From the NCBI GenBank assembly GCA_947450605.1, contig CANFWB010000007.1:1-58439 (forward strand): a DNA stretch of 58,439 nucleotides, in the 5' to 3' direction. Below, one piece after another: positions 28,113 to 37,422 of the stretch (the stretch's first letter is position 1; the number at the start of each line of letters is the position of its first letter). This stretch comes from Burkholderiaceae bacterium (GTDB lineage Bacteria; Pseudomonadota; Gammaproteobacteria; Burkholderiales; Burkholderiaceae). A program made the position numbers and the translations under genes. The notes beneath the pieces are model-generated. The model did not search any database. It was not told where the DNA came from and was given only the letters and a program-made list of their open reading frames with translations.

Positions 28113-29099
28113 CTACTCAGGCGTGATGCCTGATTGAGTAACAACCTTTTTCCAGATTTCCATTTGCTTCTTAATAAAGATCTCAAATTGTGAGCTTGTG
28201 CCACCGTCTGGCACAACGCCTTGCTCCTGAAAAGTTTTTTTGATGTCATCTTGTTTCAAGATTAAATTGATTTGCTTATTCAACTTATCGACGACCGCAG
28301 GAGGCGTTCCAGCTGGCACAACAAATCCATGCCAAGAAGAGGTCTCATACCCTTTAACACCTGACTCATTAATTGTAGGAACCTCTGGCATCAGTGAAGA
28401 TCTAAACTCGGTAGCAATAGCAATAGGTCTAATTTTTCCAGACTGGAGAAATGGACGAACATGAGGGTACGCATCAAAGGCAACCTCCACTTGCCCGCCA
28501 GCCAAATCAGTTAACAATGGCGTACTACCTTTATAGGGTACTTGAGTAAGGCTTGTGCCGGACATACTTTCAAATAAAACCATTGATAAATGATTGGAAG
28601 ATCCTGGGCCTGAAGACCCATAGTTGACTGAGCCTGGCTTTGATTTAGCTAAAGCCAATAAATCTCCAGTAGTTTTAATGGGGGAATTTGAATTTACAAC
28701 TAAAACCATTGGGGATCTACCAGCTAAAATGACTGGAGTAAATGCCTTTAGGGTGTCATATGGCAATGCCTTATATAGATAAGGGTTAGCTGAGAATGGA
28801 AACTGCGCAACCAAAATCGTATACCCATCTGGAGCAGACTTTGCTACAAAATTACTACCAATGACCGTTCCTGCCCCGGGCTTATTCTCAACAACCACCG
28901 TCTTTCCCCAGGCATCACTGAGTTTTTTTCCAACAATACGACCCAGAGTGTCATTAAACCCACCCGGTGGATATGGCACAACAATCGTAATTGGCTTATC
29001 CGGATATGAATCTGCGCTTTGAGCGTAAACGCTACTTACTGATGAAGCAGCCATCCCTAACACTAATGACAAAAAGCTTAACTTTAGGTTCACTTTCAT
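28113..29099 (-). CDS. Bug-type (TctC) periplasmic solute-binding protein
   Basis: A 328-residue Bug protein with a signal peptide ending near VYAQS. SYPDKPITIVVPYPPGGFNDTLGR and VVVENKPGAGTVIGSNFVAKSAPDGYTI are the family signatures. It is clearly a paralogue of the Bug protein at 23435-24409 but diverged over most of its length. It starts 14 bp after livF, so it closes a LIV-type ABC transporter operon although it belongs to a different transporter class. No TctAB partner is present. Ligand probably a carboxylate; identity unknown. Confidence 0.9.
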   Translation of the reverse strand: MKVNLKLSFLSLVLGMAASSVSSVYAQSADSYPDKPITIVVPYPPGGFNDTLGRIVGKKLSDAWGKTVVVENKPGAGTVIGSNFVAKSAPDGYTILVAQFPFSANPYLYKALPYDTLKAFTPVILAGRSPMVLVVNSNSPIKTTGDLLALAKSKPGSVNYGSSGPGSSNHLSMVLFESMSGTSLTQVPYKGSTPLLTDLAGGQVEVAFDAYPHVRPFLQSGKIRPIAIATEFRSSLMPEVPTINESGVKGYETSSWHGFVVPAGTPPAVVDKLNKQINLILKQDDIKKTFQEQGVVPDGGTSSQFEIFIKKQMEIWKKVVTQSGITPE

Positions 29100-29113
29100 G
29101 CTATCTCCTTCAG

Positions 29114-29824
29114 CTATACGCTGACTTTTTTAATTAAATTTTCACGTTCATTTTGATTCTTCGAATTGCCCTCGAGCACAACCCGACCTCTTTCAACTAC
29201 ATAATGCCTATCGCATAAATGAATGGCTTTGTGAATGTTTTGCTCGATCAATAGTATGGCGATACCTTGAGACTTAAGCTCTTCCATTAATTTAAAAATC
29301 TCTACTACCACCATAGGCGCGAGACCCTCCGTGGGCTCATCGATTAAAAGTAATTTTGGTTTGCCAACCAATACACGCCCCATTGCCAACATCTGCTGCT
29401 CCCCGCCAGACAGCGTCGTACCAGCTTGATGACGTCTTTCGCCCAGCCTAGGAAAGCGCTTAAAAACCTGCTCAATGCGCTCCTGAGCTGCATTACGGTC
29501 ACTCGAGGGTACCTGCATCAATCCAAGCTTCAGATTGTCCTCAACACTCAAGCCAGGAAAAATACGGCGATCCTCGGGCACCAAACCCAAACCAAGGCGG
29601 GTAATTTCATTTGCCGAAAGCACATCAATTTTTACTCCTTCAAAAAGGATTTCACCTTTTGAAGGCTTATGCCAGCCCGCTATAGTTTTCACAATAGTAG
29701 TTTTACCGACTCCATTCCTACCAAATAGACCTACCGTCTCACCAGCTTGAATATTTAAATCGACACCTTGCAATACATGCGAGAGGCCCAGGTTTACATG
29801 GATATCCTTCATCTGCAAAATCAT
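29114..29824 (-). CDS. livF: LIV-type ABC transporter ATPase (LivF-like)
   Basis: A 236-residue ATPase of the branched-chain amino acid/aromatic acid (HAAT) importer class. Walker A GRNGVGKTT, signature LSGGEQQMLAMGR, Walker B LLLIDEPTEGLAP and a switch His in LIEQNIH. It overlaps the livG gene by four bases. The symbol marks the family only. With operon A enzymes downstream of the same promoter, the import substrate is likely an aromatic or furan carboxylate rather than an amino acid. Confidence 0.93.
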   Translation of the reverse strand: MILQMKDIHVNLGLSHVLQGVDLNIQAGETVGLFGRNGVGKTTIVKTIAGWHKPSKGEILFEGVKIDVLSANEITRLGLGLVPEDRRIFPGLSVEDNLKLGLMQVPSSDRNAAQERIEQVFKRFPRLGERRHQAGTTLSGGEQQMLAMGRVLVGKPKLLLIDEPTEGLAPMVVVEIFKLMEELKSQGIAILLIEQNIHKAIHLCDRHYVVERGRVVLEGNSKNQNERENLIKKVSV

Positions 29825-30579
29825 GCAACCTCCTCACCAAAATAGGCAGCCTGAACCAAGGGATTCTTACGAACTTCTGTTGGAGTACCCTCAGCCAACT
29901 TTTGCCCCTGAGCCATGACAAATACTGTTTTAGACAGGTCCATTACAAGATCAACATCATGCTCAATCAACAATACGGTTGTATTACCACCAACGCGCTT
30001 TATCAAATCTGCAGTTTCATGAGTATCAACCTGAGACATCCCTTGGGTAGGCTCGTCCAATAGCAATAATTTTGGCCTGGTTGCTAAAGTCACGGCAATC
30101 TCAAGACGCCTTTGCTGGCCATGAGATAAGGCGCCTGCCAGCTGATCGCGGGAGCCCTCTAAACCAAATTCCTCAAGAAGCTCATTTGCCCTTTTAAGAG
30201 CGATCTTACTTTTTCTTAAGGGCAAATATAAGTGCGAACGAGGCTCAAGAACCTGACTCGCAATTCGTAAATTATCCATGACCGTTAAATCAAAAAATAA
30301 ATTAGTAATCTGAAAGGACCTTGCCAAGCCACAAAACAATCGCCCCTCTGGACTCAAACGTGTGACATCAATGCCATCGATCTGAACAATTCCCTTATCC
30401 GGGAGAAAAGTTCCGCTCAACAAATTAAAGAGCGTGCTTTTACCAGCGCCATTGGGGCCAATAATAGAAGTGACACCTAGCCTCTGGACGGATATCGAAA
30501 CATCATCGACTGCCATTAAGCCCCCAAATCGCTTGCTCAAACTTTTTGCTTCAAGAATGGTGGAATGGGCGTTATTCAT
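29821..30579 (-). CDS. livG: LIV-type ABC transporter ATPase (LivG-like)
   Basis: A 252-residue ATPase, partner of LivF. Walker A GPNGAGKST, the signature in LSHGQQRRLEIA (His in place of the usual Gly, as often in LivG), Walker B LLLLDEPTQGMS and the switch LIEHDVDLVMDLS. Its C-terminal GTPTEVRKNPLVQAAYFGEE is the LivG tail. It overlaps the livM gene by eight bases and livF by four, a tightly coupled set. Confidence 0.93.
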   Translation of the reverse strand: MNNAHSTILEAKSLSKRFGGLMAVDDVSISVQRLGVTSIIGPNGAGKSTLFNLLSGTFLPDKGIVQIDGIDVTRLSPEGRLFCGLARSFQITNLFFDLTVMDNLRIASQVLEPRSHLYLPLRKSKIALKRANELLEEFGLEGSRDQLAGALSHGQQRRLEIAVTLATRPKLLLLDEPTQGMSQVDTHETADLIKRVGGNTTVLLIEHDVDLVMDLSKTVFVMAQGQKLAEGTPTEVRKNPLVQAAYFGEEVA

Positions 30580-31564
30580 GCCTTCCCCCTTCTTGTTTAG
30601 GGTCAGTCTTATTCATGCGGGACACAATTAAACCAATCAAGCCCTTAGGCGCTGAAATAACAACAGCCACAAATATAAGTCCGATCACAATATGGTGGTG
30701 TGATGTCCATGTACCAATCACCGACTTGAATGAAGTCAGCAGTACGCTTCCCAAAATAGGTCCAATTAAAGTACCTACGCCACCAAGCACAACAGTAACA
30801 ACTGCATTTCCTGAGACATTAAAGAACATAAGTTCGGGAGACACAAAACCTCTTAACATTGGATAAAGGGCACCAGATACAGCAGCGATAACCGCAGCCA
30901 GGATAAATGCAACCTGTTTTGGGCCTTTGGACTTATATCCAACATAGGCAAGCCTGCTTTCATTGGATTGAATGGCCAGCCAAAGAGAGCCCGTTGGGGT
31001 AGATAAGAAATATTTCAAAATGCAATACAAAATAGAAATTATTAAAAGACAGATTAGGAAAAATATACCTGGATGGGATGTGTCAATTGAACCGAATGGA
31101 GTCCAGATTTGGAGTATTGGAACCCCCATCATGCCGTCGGATGCTCCTAGACTGCGCGTGTTGTACACAACCTTTGCCGCTACTTGCGCCAGCCCAAACG
31201 TGATCAATGCAAAATATACCCCTTTTGACCGCAATGCAATTAAGCTAGCCAACCAACCTAAGATAGCTGAGGCCAAAGCCACGATCAAAATTGCTAACGA
31301 GAAAGAAGGTGCAAGCTCCTTTAATACCAGCGCTGATAAGTAAGCACCAAAACCAAAATACAATGCCTGCCCTAAGGACAGGAGACCTACAACGCCAAGT
31401 AAAAGATCCACTGAGAGCGCAAGTCCGCCAAAGATAAGCGACTCAGTAGCCAATCTTAGAAAGAAAGTATCGCCAAGATAGGTGCCAACAATAAATAAAA
31501 TTGCAGCTGAACCAAGCAACAATAATTCCACCAAACGAATAGCACGCGCTTTCGTATTAAGCAT
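30572..31564 (-). CDS. livM: LIV-type ABC transporter permease (LivM-like)
   Basis: A 330-residue inner-membrane permease with about nine to ten helices. LLGVVGLLSLGQALYFGFGAYLSAL, SKGVYFALITFGLAQ and the cytoplasmic coupling loop SNESRLAYVGY are LivM signatures, and GAVSGALYPM-like and VVTVVLGGVGTLIGPILG segments follow. It overlaps the genes on both sides by eight bases. With LivH it forms the membrane channel of the importer. Confidence 0.92.
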   Translation of the reverse strand: MLNTKARAIRLVELLLLGSAAILFIVGTYLGDTFFLRLATESLIFGGLALSVDLLLGVVGLLSLGQALYFGFGAYLSALVLKELAPSFSLAILIVALASAILGWLASLIALRSKGVYFALITFGLAQVAAKVVYNTRSLGASDGMMGVPILQIWTPFGSIDTSHPGIFFLICLLIISILYCILKYFLSTPTGSLWLAIQSNESRLAYVGYKSKGPKQVAFILAAVIAAVSGALYPMLRGFVSPELMFFNVSGNAVVTVVLGGVGTLIGPILGSVLLTSFKSVIGTWTSHHHIVIGLIFVAVVISAPKGLIGLIVSRMNKTDPKQEGGRHE

Positions 31565-32441
31565 TTTTCATCCCCCCATACAATCCAGCGGGCTTAAACA
31601 TGAGCACTAAGACCATGACAGAGAATACTAATGGATCCGACCATACGGGTGAAATGTATAACGAGGAAATAGATTGCAGTTGAGTTAAAAGAATGCCGGC
31701 AACAACAGCACCTTTAATACTTCCAAGGCCACCTACAATGACCACACTAAAAGCCATCAAGATAAAATCACGACCCATTGTCGGGAAAACGGAGTAAATA
31801 GGCGCAAGTAAAACTCCAGCAAGGCCAGCTAGAGCAATTCCAAATGCAAATGTAAGTGCATAGACGCGCATCACCGGAATGCCCAGAGATGAACTCATCT
31901 CTTTATCATATGCAGATGCCCTGACAATTGCACCGATTTGGGTTTTATAAATCACTGCCCAAACACAAAAAATTAATATCGCCCCAAATCCCATGAGAAA
32001 AAGTCGATAGTTCGGAAAAATCACTCCGAGAAACTCGCTTGCCCCTGAGATCGGTGCAGATGGCTTGATAGGGTTAGCACCCCAAATAATCTTATATGCA
32101 TCCTCCAGAACCATTGCAACGCCAAACGTTAACAAGAGCGTCAGAATATGGCGATCTTTGTAATGAAACACTTTTTGGATTAAGAGCCTTTCCATGGCAA
32201 ACCCAATAGGGATCAACAGCAAAGGCACTAAAAGAAGGCAAAGCCAAAATGAAACCCCCATCGACATGAGAGTCACGCTGAAAAATGCACCGGCAGCGTA
32301 AAACTCACCATGAGACATGTTGATTACATCAAGTAAACCAAAAATAATGGTTAGACCGAGTGCCATTAATATGACGGCAACCCCAATCGAAAGGCCATTA
32401 ATTACTTGGGGCGTGTAGATGTACTGCAAGGTTTCAAGCAT
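31557..32441 (-). CDS. livH: LIV-type ABC transporter permease (LivH-like)
   Basis: A 294-residue inner-membrane permease of about eight helices. INGLSIGVAVILMALGLTIIFG, VINMSHGEFYAAGAF, the coupling-helix region ASAYDKEMSSSLGIPV and VVIVGGLGSIKGAVVAGILL are LivH signatures. It lies 88 bp downstream of the binding-protein gene, behind a strong RNA hairpin, and overlaps the livM gene. Confidence 0.92.
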   Translation of the reverse strand: MLETLQYIYTPQVINGLSIGVAVILMALGLTIIFGLLDVINMSHGEFYAAGAFFSVTLMSMGVSFWLCLLLVPLLLIPIGFAMERLLIQKVFHYKDRHILTLLLTFGVAMVLEDAYKIIWGANPIKPSAPISGASEFLGVIFPNYRLFLMGFGAILIFCVWAVIYKTQIGAIVRASAYDKEMSSSLGIPVMRVYALTFAFGIALAGLAGVLLAPIYSVFPTMGRDFILMAFSVVIVGGLGSIKGAVVAGILLTQLQSISSLYISPVWSDPLVFSVMVLVLMFKPAGLYGGMKNA

Positions 32442-32482
32442 AAAAAACCAATCACATATATAAATTCAACTAGCTATACACA

Positions 32483-32512
32483 CCCACGCTCGAGATTTAA
32501 CTCAAGCATGGG
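32483..32512 (-). promoter_or_regulatory. Intercistronic RNA hairpin between binding protein and permease genes
   Basis: In the minus-strand RNA, 32501-32512 pairs with 32483-32494 over 12 bp. Two pairs are G-U wobbles that would be mismatches in the plus-strand RNA, so the structure is specific to the transcribed strand. The loop is six bases. No U run follows, so it is more likely an mRNA-stabilising element that keeps the binding-protein message abundant than a full terminator. Confidence 0.6.
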
Positions 32513-32529
32513 GTCGATACACAAATAAA

Positions 32530-33711
32530 TTAAAAGCGTGTACAAGTATCAGGGCCAATCGCCTGATCTGATGCAACTTTTCCAACGATATTGAATTCAC
32601 CATTCTCTACACGTACAGCAAACATGTCCTGCATAGCCTGATGGTCTCCAGCACGCATTTTCTTTGTACCCTGTGGAGTCTGCCAAGTTAAGTCATTCAT
32701 GGCAGTACGCACCTTATCAGTCTCGGTAGATTTTGCTTTTTCAACGGCTGCTTTATAGAAGTACAACAAGCCATATGAATCCGCGCCGTAAAGATCGGGC
32801 AGCTTGTTGTAGGCTTTTTGGAAGTCCGCTACAAATTTCTTGTTTGCTGGGTTATCCAATTTTGGAGAATAGCCAACACCAGTTACAAAGCCTTCTGCCG
32901 ACTTACCAATTGCCCCCATATTTTGTGAAGTAACAGTACCAGAAGCACCTACAACGGTAACGCCCTTATTAACGCTGTATTCATCCATCTGACTAAATAG
33001 GCGGACAGTATCATTACCAGCTACAGACGTATAAATGACATTTGGCTTGGCCGCACGAACTTGACCAAAATACGGTGAGTAATCTTTGTTATCCAGTGGT
33101 GCAAAGACTTCGCCAACATCCTTGGCACCCTTCTCAGTGGATGCCTTTTTAAAAGCAGAAACTGTGCTTCGACCCATTTCATAATCTGGGCCAATAAAGA
33201 ATATATTCGCCTTGGGAATCTCTTTATCAACCCATGCAGCTAAAGCTGCAGATTGCATGCCTGCACGCGCATTAACTCGGAATACGTTAGGGGAACACTT
33301 ATCGGCTGTAATGGAATCCGCAAAAGAAACTGTAGTGGCAATCAACTTATTATTGCGTTCCGCCAACTGACCAACCGCCAAGGTAGACCCAGAGTTAACA
33401 GTACCAGTTAAAAAATCAACCTTTTCAACTTGAAATAGCTTTTCAGCCTTTTGGGTTGCGACGGCAGGATTTGCTTCCTCATCTTCATAAATAAGATTAA
33501 TTTTTCGTCCATTGATCCCGCCCGCTGCATTGATCTCCTTTGCCGCCAAATCTAGGCCCATTTTGACTTGCTCACCAATTGGGGTATAAGTTCCAGAAAG
33601 CGGAGTTACTACACCAATTTTGATTGGGCCAGACTGGGCAATCGCAATTGACATACCAAAACTTAGGGCTGTAGCAATAGCAACTTTTTTAGCTTTAAAT
33701 TCGTTTTGCAT
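32530..33711 (-). CDS. LIV-type ABC transporter periplasmic binding protein
   Basis: A 393-residue Peripla_BP_6 protein. A signal peptide (about 25 residues, ending in AIAQS) precedes GPIKIGVVTPLSGTYTPIGEQVKMGLDLAAKEINAAGG, the ligand-binding fold start. There is no lipobox Cys, so it is soluble in the periplasm. Homologues of this class take up amides or aromatic and cyclic carboxylates. It follows the hydratase-family gene by 23 bp and belongs to operon A, so the likely ligand is the pathway substrate. Confidence 0.93.
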   Translation of the reverse strand: MQNEFKAKKVAIATALSFGMSIAIAQSGPIKIGVVTPLSGTYTPIGEQVKMGLDLAAKEINAAGGINGRKINLIYEDEEANPAVATQKAEKLFQVEKVDFLTGTVNSGSTLAVGQLAERNNKLIATTVSFADSITADKCSPNVFRVNARAGMQSAALAAWVDKEIPKANIFFIGPDYEMGRSTVSAFKKASTEKGAKDVGEVFAPLDNKDYSPYFGQVRAAKPNVIYTSVAGNDTVRLFSQMDEYSVNKGVTVVGASGTVTSQNMGAIGKSAEGFVTGVGYSPKLDNPANKKFVADFQKAYNKLPDLYGADSYGLLYFYKAAVEKAKSTETDKVRTAMNDLTWQTPQGTKKMRAGDHQAMQDMFAVRVENGEFNIVGKVASDQAIGPDTCTRF

Positions 33712-33734
33712 TATTCATGTCTCCAGTAAAAAAA

Positions 33735-34544
33735 TTAACGACCAATAAATTTAGGTTGACGCTTTGCGTGGAAAGCCTCCACCCCTTCCTTAAAATCCTC
33801 AGAGTTACGCAAACGGCTATAACAATGACCCTCCACTTCGATTGCTGTTGTTAACAAACAATCTTCAGTCTCATTCAACATTTTTTTAGCGGTTCTTTGG
33901 GCCATTGGCGAGAAGGCTCGTAACTCATCCACCAATTTTGAAACGGCCTGCGCCAATTCAGCGTCTGGAACGCACTCTGTTGCAACACCCCATTCATAAG
34001 CCTGCTGCCCCTTAACTCTCCTGGAGCGCATCACAATATCCTTGGTTCTGGTAATTCCGACCATTTTTTGTAATCGGGCAGAACCGCCAGAGCCTGGAAT
34101 TTGACCCAGCTTTTGCTCTGGAAGTGCGTACAAAGTGGATTCGGCAGCAATGCGGAAATCACATGCAAGCGAAATCTCAAACCCAACACCAAAGCAATAA
34201 CCATGATTAGCCGCGATCACCGGCTTTGTACAGCGAGCGGGAGCAGCAATATTCCAAGCTAATTTAGATACATGTTCTGGAGTGGCCTCTAAAAAACCCT
34301 TAATGTCGCCACCGCTTGAGAAATGCTCACCTTCAGCACGGAGCACAATGATTCGCACCCGATCATCGACATCTAAAGCTTCAAACGCCGCTCGCAGCTG
34401 ATCTCTTTGTGGCATTTGAATGACATTAAATGGTGGGCGCTTGAGAACAATATCAGCCCGCTCATGGGCAGCGTCAATCTCTACATAAAAGCCATCAAGA
34501 TTATCAAGAATATTGCTAAAGGGGTGTTTTAAAACTGTTGTCAT
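33735..34544 (-). CDS. hmfE: Enoyl-CoA hydratase/isomerase family enzyme, HmfE-like
   Basis: A 269-residue crotonase-fold enzyme. The oxyanion-hole segments are EHFSSGGDIKGF and NHGYCFGVGFEISLACDFR, and ALPEQKLGQIPGSGGSARL covers the usual catalytic loop. In the furoate pathway HmfE is the last enzyme, acting on 2-oxoglutaryl-CoA or its cyclic precursor to release 2-oxoglutarate and CoA. The call rests on position directly after the ligase gene in an hmfABCDE-like order; sequence alone would say only crotonase family. Confidence 0.8.
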   Translation of the reverse strand: MTTVLKHPFSNILDNLDGFYVEIDAAHERADIVLKRPPFNVIQMPQRDQLRAAFEALDVDDRVRIIVLRAEGEHFSSGGDIKGFLEATPEHVSKLAWNIAAPARCTKPVIAANHGYCFGVGFEISLACDFRIAAESTLYALPEQKLGQIPGSGGSARLQKMVGITRTKDIVMRSRRVKGQQAYEWGVATECVPDAELAQAVSKLVDELRAFSPMAQRTAKKMLNETEDCLLTTAIEVEGHCYSRLRNSEDFKEGVEAFHAKRQPKFIGR

Positions 34545-34563
34545 AAGGTCTTTCTAGTAAAAA

Positions 34564-36105
34564 TTAAATACTTTCATATTCGCCAGCCACTAATTTACGT
34601 CGCAATACCTTTCCCACAGGCGACTTGGGAATTTCTTTTACAAAAACATATTCTCTCGGACGCTTAAAATTCGCCAAGTCAGAACCTCGACAATAATCAT
34701 CTAGCGCTTCTGAATCTACTGAGGCGACCAACTTAATAAATGCAACCACCTTTTGACCTAGGCGATCATCCATTAAACCCGCTACCGCAACTTCACCAAC
34801 AGAAGGATGAAGAGAAAGTATCGATTCAATCTCCACTGGAGAGATATTCTCTCCGCCGGAAATAATCATGTCATCGACTCGCCCGGTAACAAATAGCTCA
34901 CCAGATTCGTCGAAATAGCCCGTATCTCCTGCGAAATACCAGCCATTTCGTATAGATTTCAGATCAGCATCAGGACGCCTCCAATATCCCTCGAAGGCCT
35001 CATCCCCACATAGGTCGCAAATGATTTGGCCCTCTTCGTTTGGAGGGGCCAAATCTGAGGGTGCAGCTACTTGAGAGCCTGAATCCAGCTTTACAACGCG
35101 AATACGCGCATTAATACCAGCTCTACCAGCGGAACCAGGCTTAGCAACTGCACTTTGATTAATCGTATATGTATAGATCTCACTAGATCCATAGTGATTA
35201 ACAAATAATTCAGGAGAAAAAGCTTTATCTAGCTTTAACAAGAGTGCGTCATGCATTGGGGCACCAGCAAACCCAAGCTTTCTAACGGATTTTACGCGTG
35301 ATGGATTGAAATTTTTTGATTCCAACATATCGTGATACAGGGTTGGAACAAGATATAAATGCGTCACCTTTTCCACTTCAATCGCATTGATCGCTATATC
35401 AACATCCCAGCGCGGAATGGCAACATAAGTTCCATTAACAATGCATAGCGAGAGTAATGTGCGCACTCCCATCGTATGGTAGAGCGGCATCACGCCAAGA
35501 GTTATCTCACCCATGGCATATTGGTTTTGGGCGACATGGGCGACTCCGGCTGCCCGCTCTGCACGTTGCTTCCTAGGAACCCCTTTTGGTTTTCCCGTGG
35601 TTCCCGAAGTAAATAACATCACTGAAATATCTTCTACATGTCCATCGGCGACAGGTTCGCTAACACCCTCTATCATGCTCTCAAAATAGGTATGGGCATT
35701 TGAAGAGGCTGCATCCGAACATAGAACAACTGGAATTGATTTACTTGTCTCCGAGTCCAGGTAATTATGTAATGAAATTTCCTCTACAAAAGCGAGCTTC
35801 ACATCAGAATTTTGGGCGCAATAATCAATTTCTTCAGGCTTAGAGCGCCAATTCAAAGGAACTACTGCGATTCCTGACATCTGACAAGCCCAATGGATCG
35901 TTGCCGCCTCATAACGATTTTGCAAAATAGTTAATATGCGATCACCCCGTGTAAGCCCTCTTTTATAAAATGACTTCTGAAGTGCGCCAATGCTATGAGC
36001 CCATTCACGGTAAGTTAGCCTACAATCGCCGTCTACTATAGCCAGACGATCTGGGTCGCGCTCAACCGCCTGCAAAAATGTTCTACCTAGATCAAGCACG
36101 GGCAT
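34564..36105 (-). CDS. hmfD: Acyl-CoA ligase, AMP-forming; candidate 2-furoyl-CoA synthetase (HmfD-like)
   Basis: A 513-residue ANL-superfamily enzyme that activates a carboxylate through an acyl-AMP. The P-loop FTSGTTGKPKG is near residue 165, the A5-like motif is HYGSSEIYT, the hinge-region A7/A8 motif is FAGDTGYFDESGELFVTGRVDDMIISGGENISPVEIE, and the catalytic Lys is in PKSPVGKVLRR. The ATG at 36105 matches the family N-terminus (MPVLDLGRTFLQAVERDPDRLA) and overlaps the iron-sulfur gene by 14 bp; a TTG ten codons upstream is less likely. Aromatic carboxylates are alternative substrates. Confidence 0.85.
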   Translation of the reverse strand: MPVLDLGRTFLQAVERDPDRLAIVDGDCRLTYREWAHSIGALQKSFYKRGLTRGDRILTILQNRYEAATIHWACQMSGIAVVPLNWRSKPEEIDYCAQNSDVKLAFVEEISLHNYLDSETSKSIPVVLCSDAASSNAHTYFESMIEGVSEPVADGHVEDISVMLFTSGTTGKPKGVPRKQRAERAAGVAHVAQNQYAMGEITLGVMPLYHTMGVRTLLSLCIVNGTYVAIPRWDVDIAINAIEVEKVTHLYLVPTLYHDMLESKNFNPSRVKSVRKLGFAGAPMHDALLLKLDKAFSPELFVNHYGSSEIYTYTINQSAVAKPGSAGRAGINARIRVVKLDSGSQVAAPSDLAPPNEEGQIICDLCGDEAFEGYWRRPDADLKSIRNGWYFAGDTGYFDESGELFVTGRVDDMIISGGENISPVEIESILSLHPSVGEVAVAGLMDDRLGQKVVAFIKLVASVDSEALDDYCRGSDLANFKRPREYVFVKEIPKSPVGKVLRRKLVAGEYESI

Positions 36106-36586
36106 CTCCAATCTTATTTCTTCTCTGTACAGCAACCTCTAGAACAGCTTCAACGATGCCAACATAACCAGTGCATCGACATAAGTTTCCAGATAAACCC
36201 TCCCTAACCTCCAGCTCTGAGGGTGAGGTATTTTTTCGGAGCAAGTCGTCTGCAGCCATTAAAAAACCAGGCGTGCAAAACCCGCACTGTAGGGCATGAT
36301 GCTTCTTAAAAGCGACCTGCAAATCTGTTAATTCGCCAGCCCGTGCAATACCTTCAACAGTTTTAATGTTTGCTCCGCTTGCTTGACAAGCAAACATGAG
36401 GCAAGAACGCACAATTTGACCATTGACTTCAACCGTACATGCTCCGCACACACCATGTTCACAGCCTGCATGGGTACCTGTTAAACCGAGATCATGACGC
36501 ACAAAATCAAGCAATGTGGTGCGATCTTCGCACTTTGCGGCTCTCTCGACACCGTTGATAGTTAGGTGAATAGATTGCTCTGTCAT
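36092..36586 (-). CDS. hmfC: Molybdenum hydroxylase small [2Fe-2S] subunit (HmfC-like)
   Basis: A 164-residue iron-sulfur subunit of the xanthine dehydrogenase/CO dehydrogenase family. The plant-type [2Fe-2S] cluster is bound by CEHGVCGACTVEVNG with a fourth Cys in RSCLMF. The second cluster is bound by CGFCTPGF and CRCTGY. Length is normal for CoxS/HcrC-type subunits. Both neighbours overlap it (4 bp with the FAD subunit, 14 bp with the ligase). It passes electrons between the molybdenum site and FAD. Confidence 0.92.
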   Translation of the reverse strand: MTEQSIHLTINGVERAAKCEDRTTLLDFVRHDLGLTGTHAGCEHGVCGACTVEVNGQIVRSCLMFACQASGANIKTVEGIARAGELTDLQVAFKKHHALQCGFCTPGFLMAADDLLRKNTSPSELEVREGLSGNLCRCTGYVGIVEAVLEVAVQRRNKIGDARA

Positions 36587-37422
36587 GATTGGTAATTACC
36601 TTTGAATTCAAATGCTTGGTTTACCGCTCGAGCCCCCAGAGTACGCATCAGATGCCTCCTCAAGCCTGAAGTAGCAGTTGGATCCTCGCGCACTTCGATT
36701 GTGCTAGCCAGCTTATTAATGTGTTCATCTACCTCACCTATAGAGCTAGCTTCGATACGAAATACCTTGACAGTGTCATCCACGCCGCCAAATCCGATCG
36801 TCCAAGATTTTCCATTTCTCACTACCGCAACTGCCACAACCGCAAAATCTCCATGGCGGTATCCATATTCAGCAAAACCAAATCCCGTCTCCGCTGATTG
36901 CATCGGAAATTCAGCTGAAACAATCAACTCATTTGGCTCACGACTAGTCTGCAGGGCGCCAAGAAAGAAATCAGCAGCATTGACTGTACGTTCCCGCTTC
37001 TTACTAGCAAGAGTAACGGAGCCTCCGAGGGTCATCAGTGCCAAAACCATTTCAGCGCTTGGATCCGCATGCGCGATGGATCCACATACAGTGCCACGGT
37101 TACGTATTGGAGAATGTGCCACCCATGGAAACATCATCTCTAATAATGGCTGTTTAAGGGCTAATTGATCCCATCCCTCCAGCGTTGACTGAGTCACGCC
37201 CGCCCCTACTCGTAGCGCTCCCTTCGTTACATCGAATTGATGTAATTCATGAGCAAGGGCTAAATCAATTAAATGCGCAGGGCTAGCTACGCGCATTGCC
37301 ATCATGGGCACCAAAGTTTGGCCGCCAGCCAGAATCCGTGCATCCTCACCATGCAGCTCTAATATATCCAAAATTTCTCTTATCGAGTTTGGTCTATGCA
37401 TTTGAAAGGCAGCAGATTTCAC
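36583..37422 (-). CDS. hmfB: Molybdenum hydroxylase FAD subunit (HmfB-like)
   Basis: A 279-residue FAD-binding subunit (CoxM type). FAD motifs are LAGGQTLVPMM near residue 35 and RNRGTVCGSIAHADPSAE near residue 110. At 279 residues it has no room for the extra [4Fe-4S] insertion of 4-hydroxybenzoyl-CoA reductase beta subunits, arguing for an oxidative hydroxylase. It overlaps both partner genes by four bases, giving the order large, FAD, Fe-S, as in hmfABC. Confidence 0.9.
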   Translation of the reverse strand: MKSAAFQMHRPNSIREILDILELHGEDARILAGGQTLVPMMAMRVASPAHLIDLALAHELHQFDVTKGALRVGAGVTQSTLEGWDQLALKQPLLEMMFPWVAHSPIRNRGTVCGSIAHADPSAEMVLALMTLGGSVTLASKKRERTVNAADFFLGALQTSREPNELIVSAEFPMQSAETGFGFAEYGYRHGDFAVVAVAVVRNGKSWTIGFGGVDDTVKVFRIEASSIGEVDEHINKLASTIEVREDPTATSGLRRHLMRTLGARAVNQAFEFKGNYQS

